DNA of 64,000 bases from Streptomyces sp. P3 (GTDB lineage: Bacteria > Actinomycetota > Actinomycetes > Streptomycetales > Streptomycetaceae): positions 6,403,501 to 6,467,500 of the forward strand of contig JAFEKX020000001.1 in the NCBI GenBank assembly GCA_016893485.2, written 5' to 3'. The translations under genes and the position numbers were made by a program. A model generated the notes under the pieces. That model was not told the origin of the DNA. It did not search any database and was given only the letters and a program-made list of their open reading frames with translations. This document shows positions 31,281 through 39,352 of the stretch, in pieces (positions within the stretch are counted from its first letter, which is position 1; each line of letters begins with the position of its first letter).

Positions 31281-31900
31281 ATGTCAAACAGCACTGCTCA
31301 GTCCATCTCCATCATCGCCCTGTGCGTGTCAGGGGAAGCGCGATCTTCACTGCGTCGAACATGGTCATCTCAGCTCTGACGTATCGACGGTTGCGGCCCA
31401 AAGTGAAGGTGCGGTTTCGGTGGGAGCCGGTCGGCGTTGAGGAGCCTCTAGCGCAACATGTGCCGAGCGATTTTCAGAACGGCTTCCATGTGCACGTCCG
31501 TAATGTGGGTCCCACGGAGGTGCATATCAAGTCGGTGAAAGTGGTCTGTCGGCACAAGTTCACCACGTTGAGTATCCCCATCCCCGTCAGGTTCAAGTGG
31601 GCAACATCTGCCGCTTTGGTGGGCGAAGACCGTGAAATGAAAATCCCGGCTTTCGGCGGTGTCAGTTGGCAGATCTCGCGCCCCTTTAACTACGCGCAGA
31701 GCTTCAAGCATGCGGCTGTTCAAGTCACACTTACGAACGGTCGGGAGACGCGTTCCAGGTGGCACAGTATGAAAAGCCTCAAACGGATAGATGCGGCTTA
31801 CGAGAGCGCGCGTCGCGTGCTCGATGCCCGGGCTATTCATGTCGATGAGGTGGCTGGCTTCTTGCCCGATGAGGAATCCGAGGAAGAGCCGTACGTCTGA
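31281..31900 (+). CDS. Membrane-anchored phage-element protein, paralogue 4 of 4 (one frameshift)
   Basis: ATG 31281 gives MSNSTAQSISIIALCVSG; a G is missing from GGGG near 31330, after which the frame reads GSAIFTASNMVISALTYRRL then RPKVKVRFRWEPVG. The shared core is HVRNVGPTEVHIKSVKVVC. The C-terminus is longer and acidic (FLPDEESEEEPYV). Total about 206 residues. It is separated from paralogue 3 by about 400 bp containing a minus-strand small ORF. A strong hairpin follows the stop codon. Function unknown. Confidence 0.62.
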
Positions 31901-31940
31901 GCGTACATTGTTTCCAGGAACCGGTATCGCTCTACCAGTA

Positions 31941-31973
31941 CCAACCCCCGTCTCTACTAGAGCCGGGGGTTGG
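31941..31973. terminator. Hairpin terminator after paralogue 4
   Basis: CCAACCCCCG pairs with CGGGGGTTGG, with an inner CTCT/AGAG extension and short loop. No T tract. It sits between the paralogue array and the iteron-like repeats. Confidence 0.6.
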
Positions 31974-31992
31974 ATACCGGTTGGAGAGGTGG

Positions 31993-32100
31993 ACCTGTAT
32001 CAAACCAGTATCGGGACCAGTATCCGACCTGTATCGGACCAGTATCAAACGCTCTGTAACCGTCCGTACCTGTATCGGTAGCCAGTATCGGACCAGTATC
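31993..32100. repeat. Iteron-like array of eight ACC(A/T)GTATC direct repeats
   Basis: Copies start at 31993, 32004, 32016, 32027, 32038, 32068, 32081 and 32092. Spacing is 11-13 bp with one 30-bp gap, so all face the same side of the helix. Partial copies precede it (31920-31942), and inverted GATACTGG/GATATTGG copies follow at 32119-32142. Helically phased direct repeats next to an AT-rich stretch (32400-32660) and a prim-pol replication gene in the same element are the layout of an iteron origin. A repressor or partition site is an alternative. No gene is supported in 31901-32658. Confidence 0.65.
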
Positions 32101-32589
32101 GAGGGTCTTTTTCAGGGGTGATATTGGCTCTCTTGATACTGGCCCCAGGGTGGTTCCTCATATTGGTAATACCCACTCAACGTGATACGGAAGCGGGTGT
32201 CATCGTGCCACTTTGGAACAGTGCGGCACAGCAGCCGTGTAAACGGGCCTGAGAGGCTCCGTGGCCGGCTTGCAGGAGCAGAGTGGCTCCAAGTACCTCG
32301 GGATGGATATCAAAGCCGGTGAAGGCGTATAAACGGCTTCTGTCGCGCCTGAGGCTATGGACTTGGACAACGTGGGATTTGAGTTGGGCCTTATCATCAG
32401 GGTAGGGCGAAATTGAAGTACCCCCTGTTTTGTGTTTGTCAACCCAAAATCCAAAACTTTTTCCAAGATCTTTTTGAAATTCACCCCGATTTGCACTGCG
32501 AATTCGCGTGAACTCCCTTCGGATCTCAAGTCTGAATCCATTCCCGCCTTTTAATCCATTGTGCATGGTTATGCACGCCTTTTCCTGTA

Positions 32590-32603
32590 TTGTTTAAACA
32601 ATG
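32590..32603. promoter_or_regulatory. ATTGTTTAAACAAT palindrome in the AT-rich region before terS
   Basis: Perfect 14-bp palindrome centred on GTTTAAAC, about 70 bp before the small terminase. The surrounding 32400-32660 is the most AT-rich DNA in the window and probably contains the late promoter. Operator role inferred from repetition of the core motif. Confidence 0.45.
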
Positions 32604-32668
32604 CATTCCTTTTATTCAATTATTCAATTCTCGATTCCGCCAGAAAGGGGAATTCGTTATGCCCAAAT

Positions 32669-33166
32669 ATGGCATTAGGTAACCCGGCTCAGCGTGCGGC
32701 CGTCCGTGCCGAGGTCTACAAGATGTCTCTGCGCGGGATGAGCAACGTGGCCATCGGCAAGGAGCTGGGGTTCAGCAGCGAGACTGCACGCACCCTGATC
32801 AGGGAGTACATCGAACAGCTCTCTGTGCCCCTGGCAGAGCAGATGCGCCGCGTAGAAGACGAGAAGCTGAACCGCCGTGAGGCGCTGCTGTGGGGCGTCC
32901 TGGACGGCAAGTACGAGACCGTGTCCCACGGCAAGGTGGTCCTGAAGGACTCCGGCGAGCCCGTAGAAGACTTGGACCCGCTGTTCAAGGCGGATGCCGC
33001 CCTCAACCGCATCGCTGAGCGCCGCGCCGGCCTGTGGGGGCTCAACACCCCAGTGAAGACAGAGCACATGGTGACCACTGCGTCCGTGGTCGACGAGAAC
33101 ATTGCATCCCTGATTCAGGAGATGGAAGCCCGCAACGCGGAAGAGACCAAGCGTCTCAGCGCATAA
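32669..33166 (+). CDS. Phage terminase small subunit-like DNA-binding protein
   Basis: Encodes MALGNPAQRAAVRAEVYKMS, a helix-turn-helix (GMSNVAIGKELGFSSETART), and a long charged helix, then a C-terminal segment ending ENIASLIQEMEARNAEETKR. This is the layout of small terminases, which recognise packaging sites, and the large terminase follows. ATG 32669 lacks an RBS; ATG 32659 (MPKYGIR then stop) has AAAGGGG at the right distance, so a base may be missing in the A run at 32665-32667 and the true start may be 32659. Length about 165 residues. Confidence 0.7.
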   Translation: MALGNPAQRAAVRAEVYKMSLRGMSNVAIGKELGFSSETARTLIREYIEQLSVPLAEQMRRVEDEKLNRREALLWGVLDGKYETVSHGKVVLKDSGEPVEDLDPLFKADAALNRIAERRAGLWGLNTPVKTEHMVTTASVVDENIASLIQEMEARNAEETKRLSA

Positions 33167-33172
33167 AGGCCA

Positions 33173-33259
33173 CGCATGCCGCGGCATGCGAATTCAATTC
33201 CGTTCTGGCGCCAGAGCGCGGGACGGTGCTCCTCGCTCCGTCAGCCGGCCTGAGCCGGC
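33173..33259. other. Palindrome-rich gap between small and large terminase (candidate pac/cos region)
   Basis: An 18-bp perfect palindrome (33173-33190) and a GCCGGC-CTGA-GCCGGC hairpin (near 33243-33258) lie in a 500-bp gap (33167-33671) with no supported gene. A terminator function for the first hairpin is possible; a DNA-packaging site is suggested only by position. Confidence 0.35.
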
Positions 33260-33694
33260 CGCTGTGCCCTGGTGACGCTTCCCACGGACAGTGCTGAGCG
33301 GTTCCCTCCCACGGTTCATCCGCACCTGTAGCCTGCTGACCTGCACGTATGGGCTCTGAAAGTTTCCTTCACAGGCTGTGGACGCGGAGAAGATTAAGAC
33401 GGTGGCCACGGTCCTGTTGCTTCCCTCCCAGGGGCAGGCTGCATATCCATACATGCACGGTTTATGCAGGGTGAAAAGCGCGTGATCATGGCCCACTAAA
33501 ACACTCAAGACGAGTTGCGGGAATTAGTAAACGCAAAGTCGGTGGGAGGTACACGTAGATTTGACAGGGCCCAAAAATGCGGGATAGCCCCATCTCGAAT
33601 CTCTGCGCAGTGACGAAAAACCAAACCTCAGCCACACGAAAGCGAGGAGGAACCCCAAGAAAGGACTGTCGATGGACCCGATTTTTGAGAGCAC

Positions 33695-35221
33695 ATGCAG
33701 GGCTTGAACCTGGAAGCTCTCCAGACCAACCCCGAGTACAGGCGCGAAGCCTGCCGATTAGACCTGATTCGCTTCGCGATCCTCTACTTACCAGAGACCG
33801 TTATGAGCCCGGACACGGGCGAGATCACCTTCAGCCCGGTACATGAGGAGTGGTCAGAGCTGGCCAAGGCATGGGCTCGCCCTGGACCCCGCAAGCGCGC
33901 TGAGAACCGTCACGCTGTCATCGCTCCGAGGAACCTCGGCAAGACGTCGTGGTGGTACCTGATCTTTCCCATCTGGTGGGCCGCGTACGGGTATTCAAGC
34001 TTCACGGTGGCCTACGCCAACGCGGACAGCCAGGCTCAGAACCACCTCCGTACGTTCCGCAAGGAGCTGGACGAGAACCAACGGCTACGTGAGGACTTCC
34101 CGAGCCTGTGTGAGCCCAAGAGGCGCGTCCGTGGCATGGCTGACGGGGACTCGGCCGGAGCGCGCTTCTGCGGCAACGGCTTCGTGTTCATCGCCAAGGG
34201 CATCGACTCGCAGTCCCTCGGTCTGAAGGTGGGCAACCTGCGCCCGGACACCATCGTCCTGGACGACGCAGAGCCCGACGCGGCGAACTACAGCCCTTAC
34301 ATGAAGGCCCAGCGCCTCAGCTCGATTCAGAACGCGATCCTGCCTCAGAACGCCGTGGCTTCCGTGGTCTGGACAGGCACTGTGACGATGCACGGTTCGT
34401 GCGTCCATGACCTTGTGCGCTCCGCGAGGGGAGAGACCGCGGTCGAGCTGGAGTGGGTCCAGGAGGAGCGATTCCAGGTCCACCATCACAAGCCGTTCGT
34501 CACCGACCCGGAGACGGGTGAGGAGTCCTCGGTGTGGCCGGCTAACCCCGTGTTCGACCTGGACGAGATGCAGGCGATCCGGCACACGGCTCAGTTCCGC
34601 CTGAACTTCGAGAACGACCCCATGGGCGCGGCCGGACTGCTGTGGCAGCCAGGGGACATCAAGTTCGCCAACTTCCCCTGTGATGCTGGTACTTACATCT
34701 CGGTGGACCCCATCGTGTCCAAGAACAACATGCGCTCGGACCTGACCGGGGTGGCTGTGGTCGGCTGTGCGAGCCCGGTAGTTGACGACGCGGGCAACAT
34801 GCTGCATCAGCGTCGGTGCCTGGTGAAGTTCGCCTCTGGTGTCCGCCTCACGGGCAAGGAGCTGAAGCGCTACATCGAGGGCGTGATGGAGCTTCACCCT
34901 GAAGCGCGTGTGCTGCTGGTGGAGACCAACCAGGGTGGGGCGCTGTTCGAGGAAGCTTTTGAGGATCTGCCCATCAGGGTGGTGACGTTCAAGAGTACGG
35001 AGCCCAAGGAGGTCCGGGCCGGACGGCTCCTGAGCATGTACCAGTACCGCCCTGAGCCGCTGATCTACCACACGGAGCGGTTCGCGCAGGCTGAGACAGA
35101 GCTGTACAGCTATCCGGCGATGGGAGACGACATCACCGACGCCATCAGTGCGGCGGCTCTGCGTTGGCTGGTGCCTGAGAGGCGCACCAGGGCCCGAATG
35201 GGGATTGTCTACCCCGGATAG
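33695..35221 (+). CDS. Phage terminase large subunit
   Basis: Packaging motor ATPase-nuclease, about 508 residues. Deviant Walker A APRNLGKTSWW, Walker B-like TIVLDDAEPD, and the C-terminal RNase H-fold nuclease with SVDPIVSKNNMRSDLTG and the distal DDITDAISAA. VLLVETNQGG is also typical. ATG 33695 opens the unbroken frame but has no RBS; ATG 33672 (MDPIFE) has AAAGGA at a good distance and would join with one missing base between 33687 and 33694, so it is the likely true start. Codon use is less GC-biased than host genes. Confidence 0.9.
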   Translation: MQGLNLEALQTNPEYRREACRLDLIRFAILYLPETVMSPDTGEITFSPVHEEWSELAKAWARPGPRKRAENRHAVIAPRNLGKTSWWYLIFPIWWAAYGYSSFTVAYANADSQAQNHLRTFRKELDENQRLREDFPSLCEPKRRVRGMADGDSAGARFCGNGFVFIAKGIDSQSLGLKVGNLRPDTIVLDDAEPDAANYSPYMKAQRLSSIQNAILPQNAVASVVWTGTVTMHGSCVHDLVRSARGETAVELEWVQEERFQVHHHKPFVTDPETGEESSVWPANPVFDLDEMQAIRHTAQFRLNFENDPMGAAGLLWQPGDIKFANFPCDAGTYISVDPIVSKNNMRSDLTGVAVVGCASPVVDDAGNMLHQRRCLVKFASGVRLTGKELKRYIEGVMELHPEARVLLVETNQGGALFEEAFEDLPIRVVTFKSTEPKEVRAGRLLSMYQYRPEPLIYHTERFAQAETELYSYPAMGDDITDAISAAALRWLVPERRTRARMGIVYPG

Positions 35222-35393
35222 AGGGCTGCCCCTGAAGTGCCCCAAGCTCCTTCAGGGTGCAGCAGCAGTGGCGTGATTGTCTGATATGCCACGGTTTGCG
35301 CTTTTTTGTGGGAGTGACCATTGAATGCAGATAGGTGTTAAATAACAAGAGGGCAATTCATTCGTCCAATAAATAAAAATTCCGGGGATCTCT

Positions 35394-35537
35394 ATGACTA
35401 AGTCGCCAAACCCGTATTTCGAGCTTCGCGTAGGCGGGTTCCGGGTAACCGCTGATCGGTTTCCGGCTCGACTCGTTACGGCTATCACCACTGCTGTGGG
35501 ATCAATCCTGGGAATGTGGAGCCTGTACCGTCATTGA
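35394..35537 (+). CDS. Small membrane protein, 47 residues, phage type
   Basis: Encodes MTKSPNPYFELRVGGFRVTA then DRFPARLVTAITTAVGSILG and MWSLYRH. A short polar head is followed by one hydrophobic helix. Similar short proteins with GGFRVTADRxPxxLV followed by one membrane helix occur in Streptomyces phages and genomes, from memory. RBS weak (GGGGAT). Between terL and portal. Function unknown. Confidence 0.5.
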   Translation: MTKSPNPYFELRVGGFRVTADRFPARLVTAITTAVGSILGMWSLYRH

Positions 35538-35850
35538 CTTGCCTCTGATCGTCGCTTGACAGTCAGTAGCGCTCATCGTTGAGATGGCTAAAGCGGGATT
35601 TAAACAGTGCTGTAAAATCTCACCTGTGAGTAATAAATACTCGCCCTGTCTGTGTTGACTCCAGATAGCTCAAGACATCGAGTGATGACCGGTGCCAGCG
35701 AACCTCTTACATCCTTTCCGGGTTCGTCTTCTTTAGCGGTACGTCTGTAGAGCCACGGGCAGGGCGGGACCACTCGCCCTCTCTGACCAGCCGATCGGCC
35801 CGAGTTGCCCTCTCAGGGCCGGTCGGTTGCTGTACCGAATCAAACCAAGT

Positions 35851-35902
35851 TGCCAGGTGTGGCACCAATCAACAGTCATGAACTCCGGATGCCAGGTGTG
35901 GC
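35851..35902. promoter_or_regulatory. Two GCCAGGTGTGGC copies upstream of the portal gene
   Basis: Identical 12-mers at 35852-35863 and 35891-35902, 39 bp apart. The first is also a TGCCA-GGTG-TGGCA inverted repeat. CAGGTGTGGCACCA recurs at 38948-38961 in the right arm, next to the small minus-strand genes. The rest of 35538-35943 has no supported gene. Operator or late-gene activator site is inferred. Confidence 0.4.
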
Positions 35903-35943
35903 CAAGCCCAAGGAGGTCCAAGAACCAAGAACAGGTGATTTGA

Positions 35944-37419
35944 ATGAGCATGCCCCCAGAGCCGGAGCCAGACTTAATAGGTCTGGGAACGCTCAGCGCT
36001 GACTACCAGGAGCTGGTGAACGCTCGCCCGGACTATGACCGAGCAGAGCTGTTCTACGACGGAATGATTGAGGAGAAGTACGCAAGCCCTCGGGTTGCCC
36101 AGCTTCTCAACCGCTTCGGTTTAAACGACTTTCCCAGCTTCAATCTTGCTCACATCGCCGTTGACGCGCTCACGGACTACCTGCACCTGAACTCGGTCAC
36201 GGCGGAGAACAACGCCCTGGACAACGTCCTTGACGACCTACGCGACTCCAACGACCTGGACGAGGAAGTTCCCGAACTCCTCAAGGGTGCAAGCAAGTTG
36301 GGGGATGCCTACCTGTTCGTGTGGCCCGCCACCGACGCGGACGGCAACACAGTAGGTGTCCGAATGGAGCACCAGGACCCCCGTGTTACCCGAGTCTTCT
36401 ACAGCACCGAGAACCCCACCGTCATGGACAGGGCGTTGCAGAGCTGGGAGACCGGAGCCAAGGAGACGCTGAGGATCAGGGCCAACGTCTACTACGCCGA
36501 CCACATCGAGCGTTGGGCGCACAAGGGCAAGGTGCCCAAGGATCCCAAGCGCGCGAAGTGGGAGCCGTTCACCGAGGACGGATCGCCGGCCTGCATCGCG
36601 AATCCCTTCGGCCAGGTCCCGTACTTCCACTACAGGACTGCGCGCCCGTACGGGGTGCCGCTCCACCTCAACGCGTACGGCCCTCAGCTGGCGATCAACA
36701 AGCTGGTGACGTCTCACCTGGCAACCGTCGACTACCAATCGTTCCCACAGCGCTTCGCCCTGGTGGACCCTGCGGCGGACCTCGGAAGCGTGCAGGGCGG
36801 GGACTTCAGCCCCGAGCATCCGCTAGACGGCAGGAGCCCTGAGGCTCCGGCACACAGCCAGCTCGACAGCTCTCCCGCTGCTCTCTGGAACTTGGAGGGC
36901 TACAGCCAGGTAGGCCAGTTCGAGGCCGCTGATCCTGATGCGTTCCTCAAGCCGCTCGACCGCTACATCAAGATCATGGCTCAGGCCACACAGGTGCCGT
37001 TCCAAGCCTTTGATTCCACCGGTGACGCCATCTCAGGAGAGAGCCGCCGCGTAGCGAATGAGCCTCTGTACAACCGCGTTGAGGCGCTACAGAGAAGCTT
37101 TGGCTCGACTCTCCGTCGCTCGTACCTCTTTGCTCTCTCGATCCTTGAGGAGCCCGAGGACGACATCACTATCAACTGGAAGCCTGCCCGCAACATCAAC
37201 GACTTGCAGGGCTGGCAGACGCTCATTCTCAAGCGACAGATGGGCGTCCCCGATGACGTGCTATTGGCCGAAGCCGGATACAACTCCGCAGACATCGACC
37301 AGTGGCTAGCGGCTCAGAAGAATTCCGAGCCCAACCCGCCTGTGCCGGACGCGCAGAACCAAGCTTCCCAGGTTGGGGGAACAACAGAAGGAGTAACTAG
37401 CTATGACAACGCAGCATGA
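35944..37419 (+). CDS. Phage portal protein
   Basis: 491 residues, intact. ATG 35944 follows AGGTGA. Matches the SPP1 gp6-type portal family in size and landmarks: an N-terminal acidic segment, FYDGMIEEKYASPRVAQLLN, LLKGASKLGDAYLFVWPATD, YFHYRTARPYGVPLHLN and the C-terminal helical region PFQAFDSTGDAISGESRRVA with EPLYNRVEALQRSFG. It forms the DNA entry vertex of a capsid. Follows terL after a 700-bp gap with one small ORF and overlaps the next gene by 17 bases. A GTTTAAAC site lies within it at 36119. Confidence 0.88.
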   Translation: MSMPPEPEPDLIGLGTLSADYQELVNARPDYDRAELFYDGMIEEKYASPRVAQLLNRFGLNDFPSFNLAHIAVDALTDYLHLNSVTAENNALDNVLDDLRDSNDLDEEVPELLKGASKLGDAYLFVWPATDADGNTVGVRMEHQDPRVTRVFYSTENPTVMDRALQSWETGAKETLRIRANVYYADHIERWAHKGKVPKDPKRAKWEPFTEDGSPACIANPFGQVPYFHYRTARPYGVPLHLNAYGPQLAINKLVTSHLATVDYQSFPQRFALVDPAADLGSVQGGDFSPEHPLDGRSPEAPAHSQLDSSPAALWNLEGYSQVGQFEAADPDAFLKPLDRYIKIMAQATQVPFQAFDSTGDAISGESRRVANEPLYNRVEALQRSFGSTLRRSYLFALSILEEPEDDITINWKPARNINDLQGWQTLILKRQMGVPDDVLLAEAGYNSADIDQWLAAQKNSEPNPPVPDAQNQASQVGGTTEGVTSYDNAA

Positions 37420-37922
37420 CGTAACAGACGAGATCGACGACTTAACCGAGGACGAGTTAGAGACCGAGGATTGGGCTCCACCGTCAAAGGATGACTGGGA
37501 GCGCATCGTCTCTGAGGCCAAGAAGGCCAACTCTGAGGCAGCAGCCCGCAAGCGGATGCTGCGAGACCTCGGGTACGACAAGAACGGCAACAAGGTCGAC
37601 GACGCAGACAACGACTCTGAGGAGTCCGGCTCTGCCACAGCTAGGAAGCCGACCAAGGTCGACACCGAGGCTATTGCCCGCACGGCGTCTGCCAAGACCG
37701 CGGCCGTCTACTCAGGGCTCGCCCAGGCCGGCGTTCCGGCCGGACAGCTCGACCGCATGGCTCGCATCATCAATGCCGACTCAATCTCTGTAGATGAAGA
37801 CCGAGTCGACGGACTGACAGAGCAGATCGAATCTCTGAGGTCCGACTACCCAGAACTATTCAAGCGTCAGCGCCAGAAGGCGCCAGACGCGAACGTAGTA
37901 GGGGCCGGAAAGAAGACCGTTA
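37403..37922 (+). pseudogene. Phage scaffold-like protein, truncated by IS insertion
   Basis: ATG 37403, overlapping the portal gene. Very acidic start (EIDDLTEDELETEDWAPPSK) followed by coiled helices (DDWERIVSEAKKANSEAAAR), typical of capsid-assembly scaffolds that follow portal genes. The native sequence stops at GAGKKTV, where the IS inverted repeat begins at 37923; the frame runs 15 codons into the IS to a stop at 37966. The missing C-terminus is not found on the other side of the IS, which carries unrelated minus-strand genes, so a deletion probably accompanied or followed the insertion. Confidence 0.65.
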
Positions 37923-38821
37923 GAGCTCGTAACACGATCTTGTTGAAGTGCCCTCGTCGGGCGTGACCGATGTGACGATTCGGCTGTTCGGGATGGTGTG
38001 AGCACTCGGCCGTGGATCGTGGACGACGACTTGTGGGCGCTGATCGAGCCACTGCTGCCGCCGTGGCCGAGGAAGGCGCCGGGCCCGCGGCCGGTGGCGG
38101 ACCGGCTGTGTCTGCAGGGCATCCTGTACGTCCTCCACAACGACATAGCCTGGCAACTCCTGCCGCTGGAGCTGGGGTTCGGCTCGGGACAGACCTGCTG
38201 GCGGCGTCTGGAGCGGTGGCAGCAGGCCGGCGTCTTCGACCAGCTGCACCGGATCCTGCTTGCCGAGCTGAACGCAGCCGGCGCGCTCGACTGGTCCAGG
38301 GCGTGTGTGGACGGCTCCCACATCCGCGCGAAAAAGGGGGAGCCGACACCGGTCCGTCGCCGGTCGACCGGCGGAAGACAGGCAGCAAGCACCACGTGAT
38401 CTGCGACGGACGCGGCACCCCGCTCAAGGTCATCACCACCGCGGCCAATGTCAACGACGTCACCCAGACCCTCGCCCTCGTCGACGGAATCCCACCCGTG
38501 GCCGGACGCCCCGGCCGTCCTCGCTGCCGCCCCGACTCGCTGCTAGGCGACAAGGCCTACGACTCCAACCCCAACCGCAAGGAACTGCGCAGGCGCCGGA
38601 TCCTTCCTGTCATCTCCCGCAAGGGCGCCCCGAACATCAAGGGCCTGGGCAAACTCCGCTACGTCGTCGAACAGACCATCGCCCTGCTCCACCAGTTCAA
38701 GCGCCTCGCCGTCCGCTGGGAACGCCGCACCGAACTCCACGACACCTTCGTCTCATTGGCCTGCGCCCTGATCTGCTGGAGACGCCTCAAGAAACACCGA
38801 TCATGATCGTGTTACGAGCTC
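37923..38821 (+). mobile_element. IS5-family insertion sequence, 899 bp
   Basis: Terminal inverted repeats are 17 bp and perfect: GAGCTCGTAACACGATC at 37923 and its complement ending at 38821. Both ends are flanked by TA (37921-37922, 38822-38823), a possible 2-bp target duplication. It contains one transposase encoded in two overlapping frames. High-GC codon use resembles the host, unlike the surrounding phage DNA, so the IS probably entered after integration. Confidence 0.9.
37998..38806 (+). CDS. IS5-family transposase, two ORFs joined by probable programmed -1 frameshift
   Basis: ORF A begins at GTG 37998 (STRPWIVDDDLWALIEPLLP) and includes the DUF4096-like N-terminal domain and VDGSHIRAKK. 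ORF B, in the -1 frame, carries the DDE core: KHHVICDGRGTPLKVITTAA, LLGDKAYDSN, then RRRRILPVISRKGAPN and RYVVEQTIALLHQFKRL with the final acidic residue. The frames join at 38329-38340, where A AAA AAG followed by a G run is a classical slippery site. IS427-group IS5 elements are known to use such frameshifting, so this break is more likely biological than an assembly error. Confidence 0.85.
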
Positions 38822-38995
38822 TAAGTGGTCCTCAACTCTTGGTGTCTGGCTGTTGCTCATGTCGAGCGTGGCAAGCGTGTAGGTCATGACGTGCTGTCCT
38901 TTCGAGTGATGGGGGTGGTGCAGGCAGGGGGTCGGAACCTCCCTGGTCAGGTGTGGCACCAGTGAGACTGCCGAGGTGATTGTTTCGGCTTCCAT
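38822..38995 (-). pseudogene. Small phage protein, C-terminus cut by the IS
   Basis: ATG 38995 has an excellent RBS (AAAGGAGT, 4 bases). Encodes MEAETITSAVSLVPHLTREV and so on to RVEDHL, where the IS inverted repeat begins; the frame ends at 38801 inside the IS. 58 native residues remain. A CAGGTGTGGCACCA motif lies within it. No recognised domain. Downstream of, and in the same direction as, the ribbon-helix-helix gene. Confidence 0.5.
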
Positions 38996-39019
38996 GGCTA
39001 CTCCTTTTGTGGGTGGCTG

Positions 39020-39196
39020 TTAGTCGAACTTGGTGACGATGAGTCCGCAGGCCAGGAAGTAGAGACGTAGAGCGGTGCGGATGATCTCGCTGTCTGACGT
39101 GTTGTCTCTTGCGGCCATTGCTTTCAGGTTGTCCATGTCTTCTTTGGTTAACATGAAGCTCTTCAGCAGAGGTAACTTCTTTCGTGTTTTTGGCAC
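39020..39196 (-). CDS. Ribbon-helix-helix (CopG/Arc-type) regulator, 58 residues
   Basis: GTG 39196 after AAAGGA. Encodes VPKTRKKLPLLKSFMLTKED, then MDNLKAMAARDNTSDSEIIR and TALRLYFLACG. The pattern strand (SFMLTKED), helix, turn (NTSDSE), helix (IIRTALRLYF) is a canonical ribbon-helix-helix fold with a basic N-terminal arm. It lies 250 bp from attR in the position where phages often place excision or immunity regulators. TATAAT-like sequence (39238-39243 on the minus strand) upstream suggests its promoter. Target unknown; could regulate the small gene downstream and itself. Confidence 0.65.
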   Translation of the reverse strand: MPKTRKKLPLLKSFMLTKEDMDNLKAMAARDNTSDSEIIRTALRLYFLACGLIVTKFD

Positions 39197-39289
39197 GGGA
39201 TTATCCTTTCTGGATGGGATATCAGCTTATGTATCAATTATAAGTGAAAGGCTGAATCCCGCTTTCGCCTACTCAAAAGGGCATGCAAA

Positions 39290-39325
39290 AGCCCCACCGA
39301 ACCTGTTGCGGTTCTAGGTGGGGCT
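39290..39325 (-). terminator. Element-supplied terminator for mycoredoxin
   Basis: AGCCCCACC pairs with GGTGGGGCT, with an inner AACC/GGTT extension. On the minus strand the stem is followed by TTTTGC. It lies 28 bp after the mycoredoxin stop, so the element provided both a new C-terminus and a new terminator. Confidence 0.75.
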
Positions 39326-39352
39326 CTTGGTGTTAAGGGAGCAATCTGGATG

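Noticed and set aside
32177..32566. Minus-strand open frame of 129 codons between the iteron-like array and terS
   Set aside because: No RBS, composition typical of random reading, and it runs through AT-rich promoter-like DNA.
33577..33846. Plus-strand open frame overlapping the start of the large terminase
   Set aside because: Shadow of the terminase frame; no domain and no RBS.
35733..35951. Minus-strand open frame before the portal gene
   Set aside because: Runs through the operator-like repeats and has no start signal; treated as intergenic.
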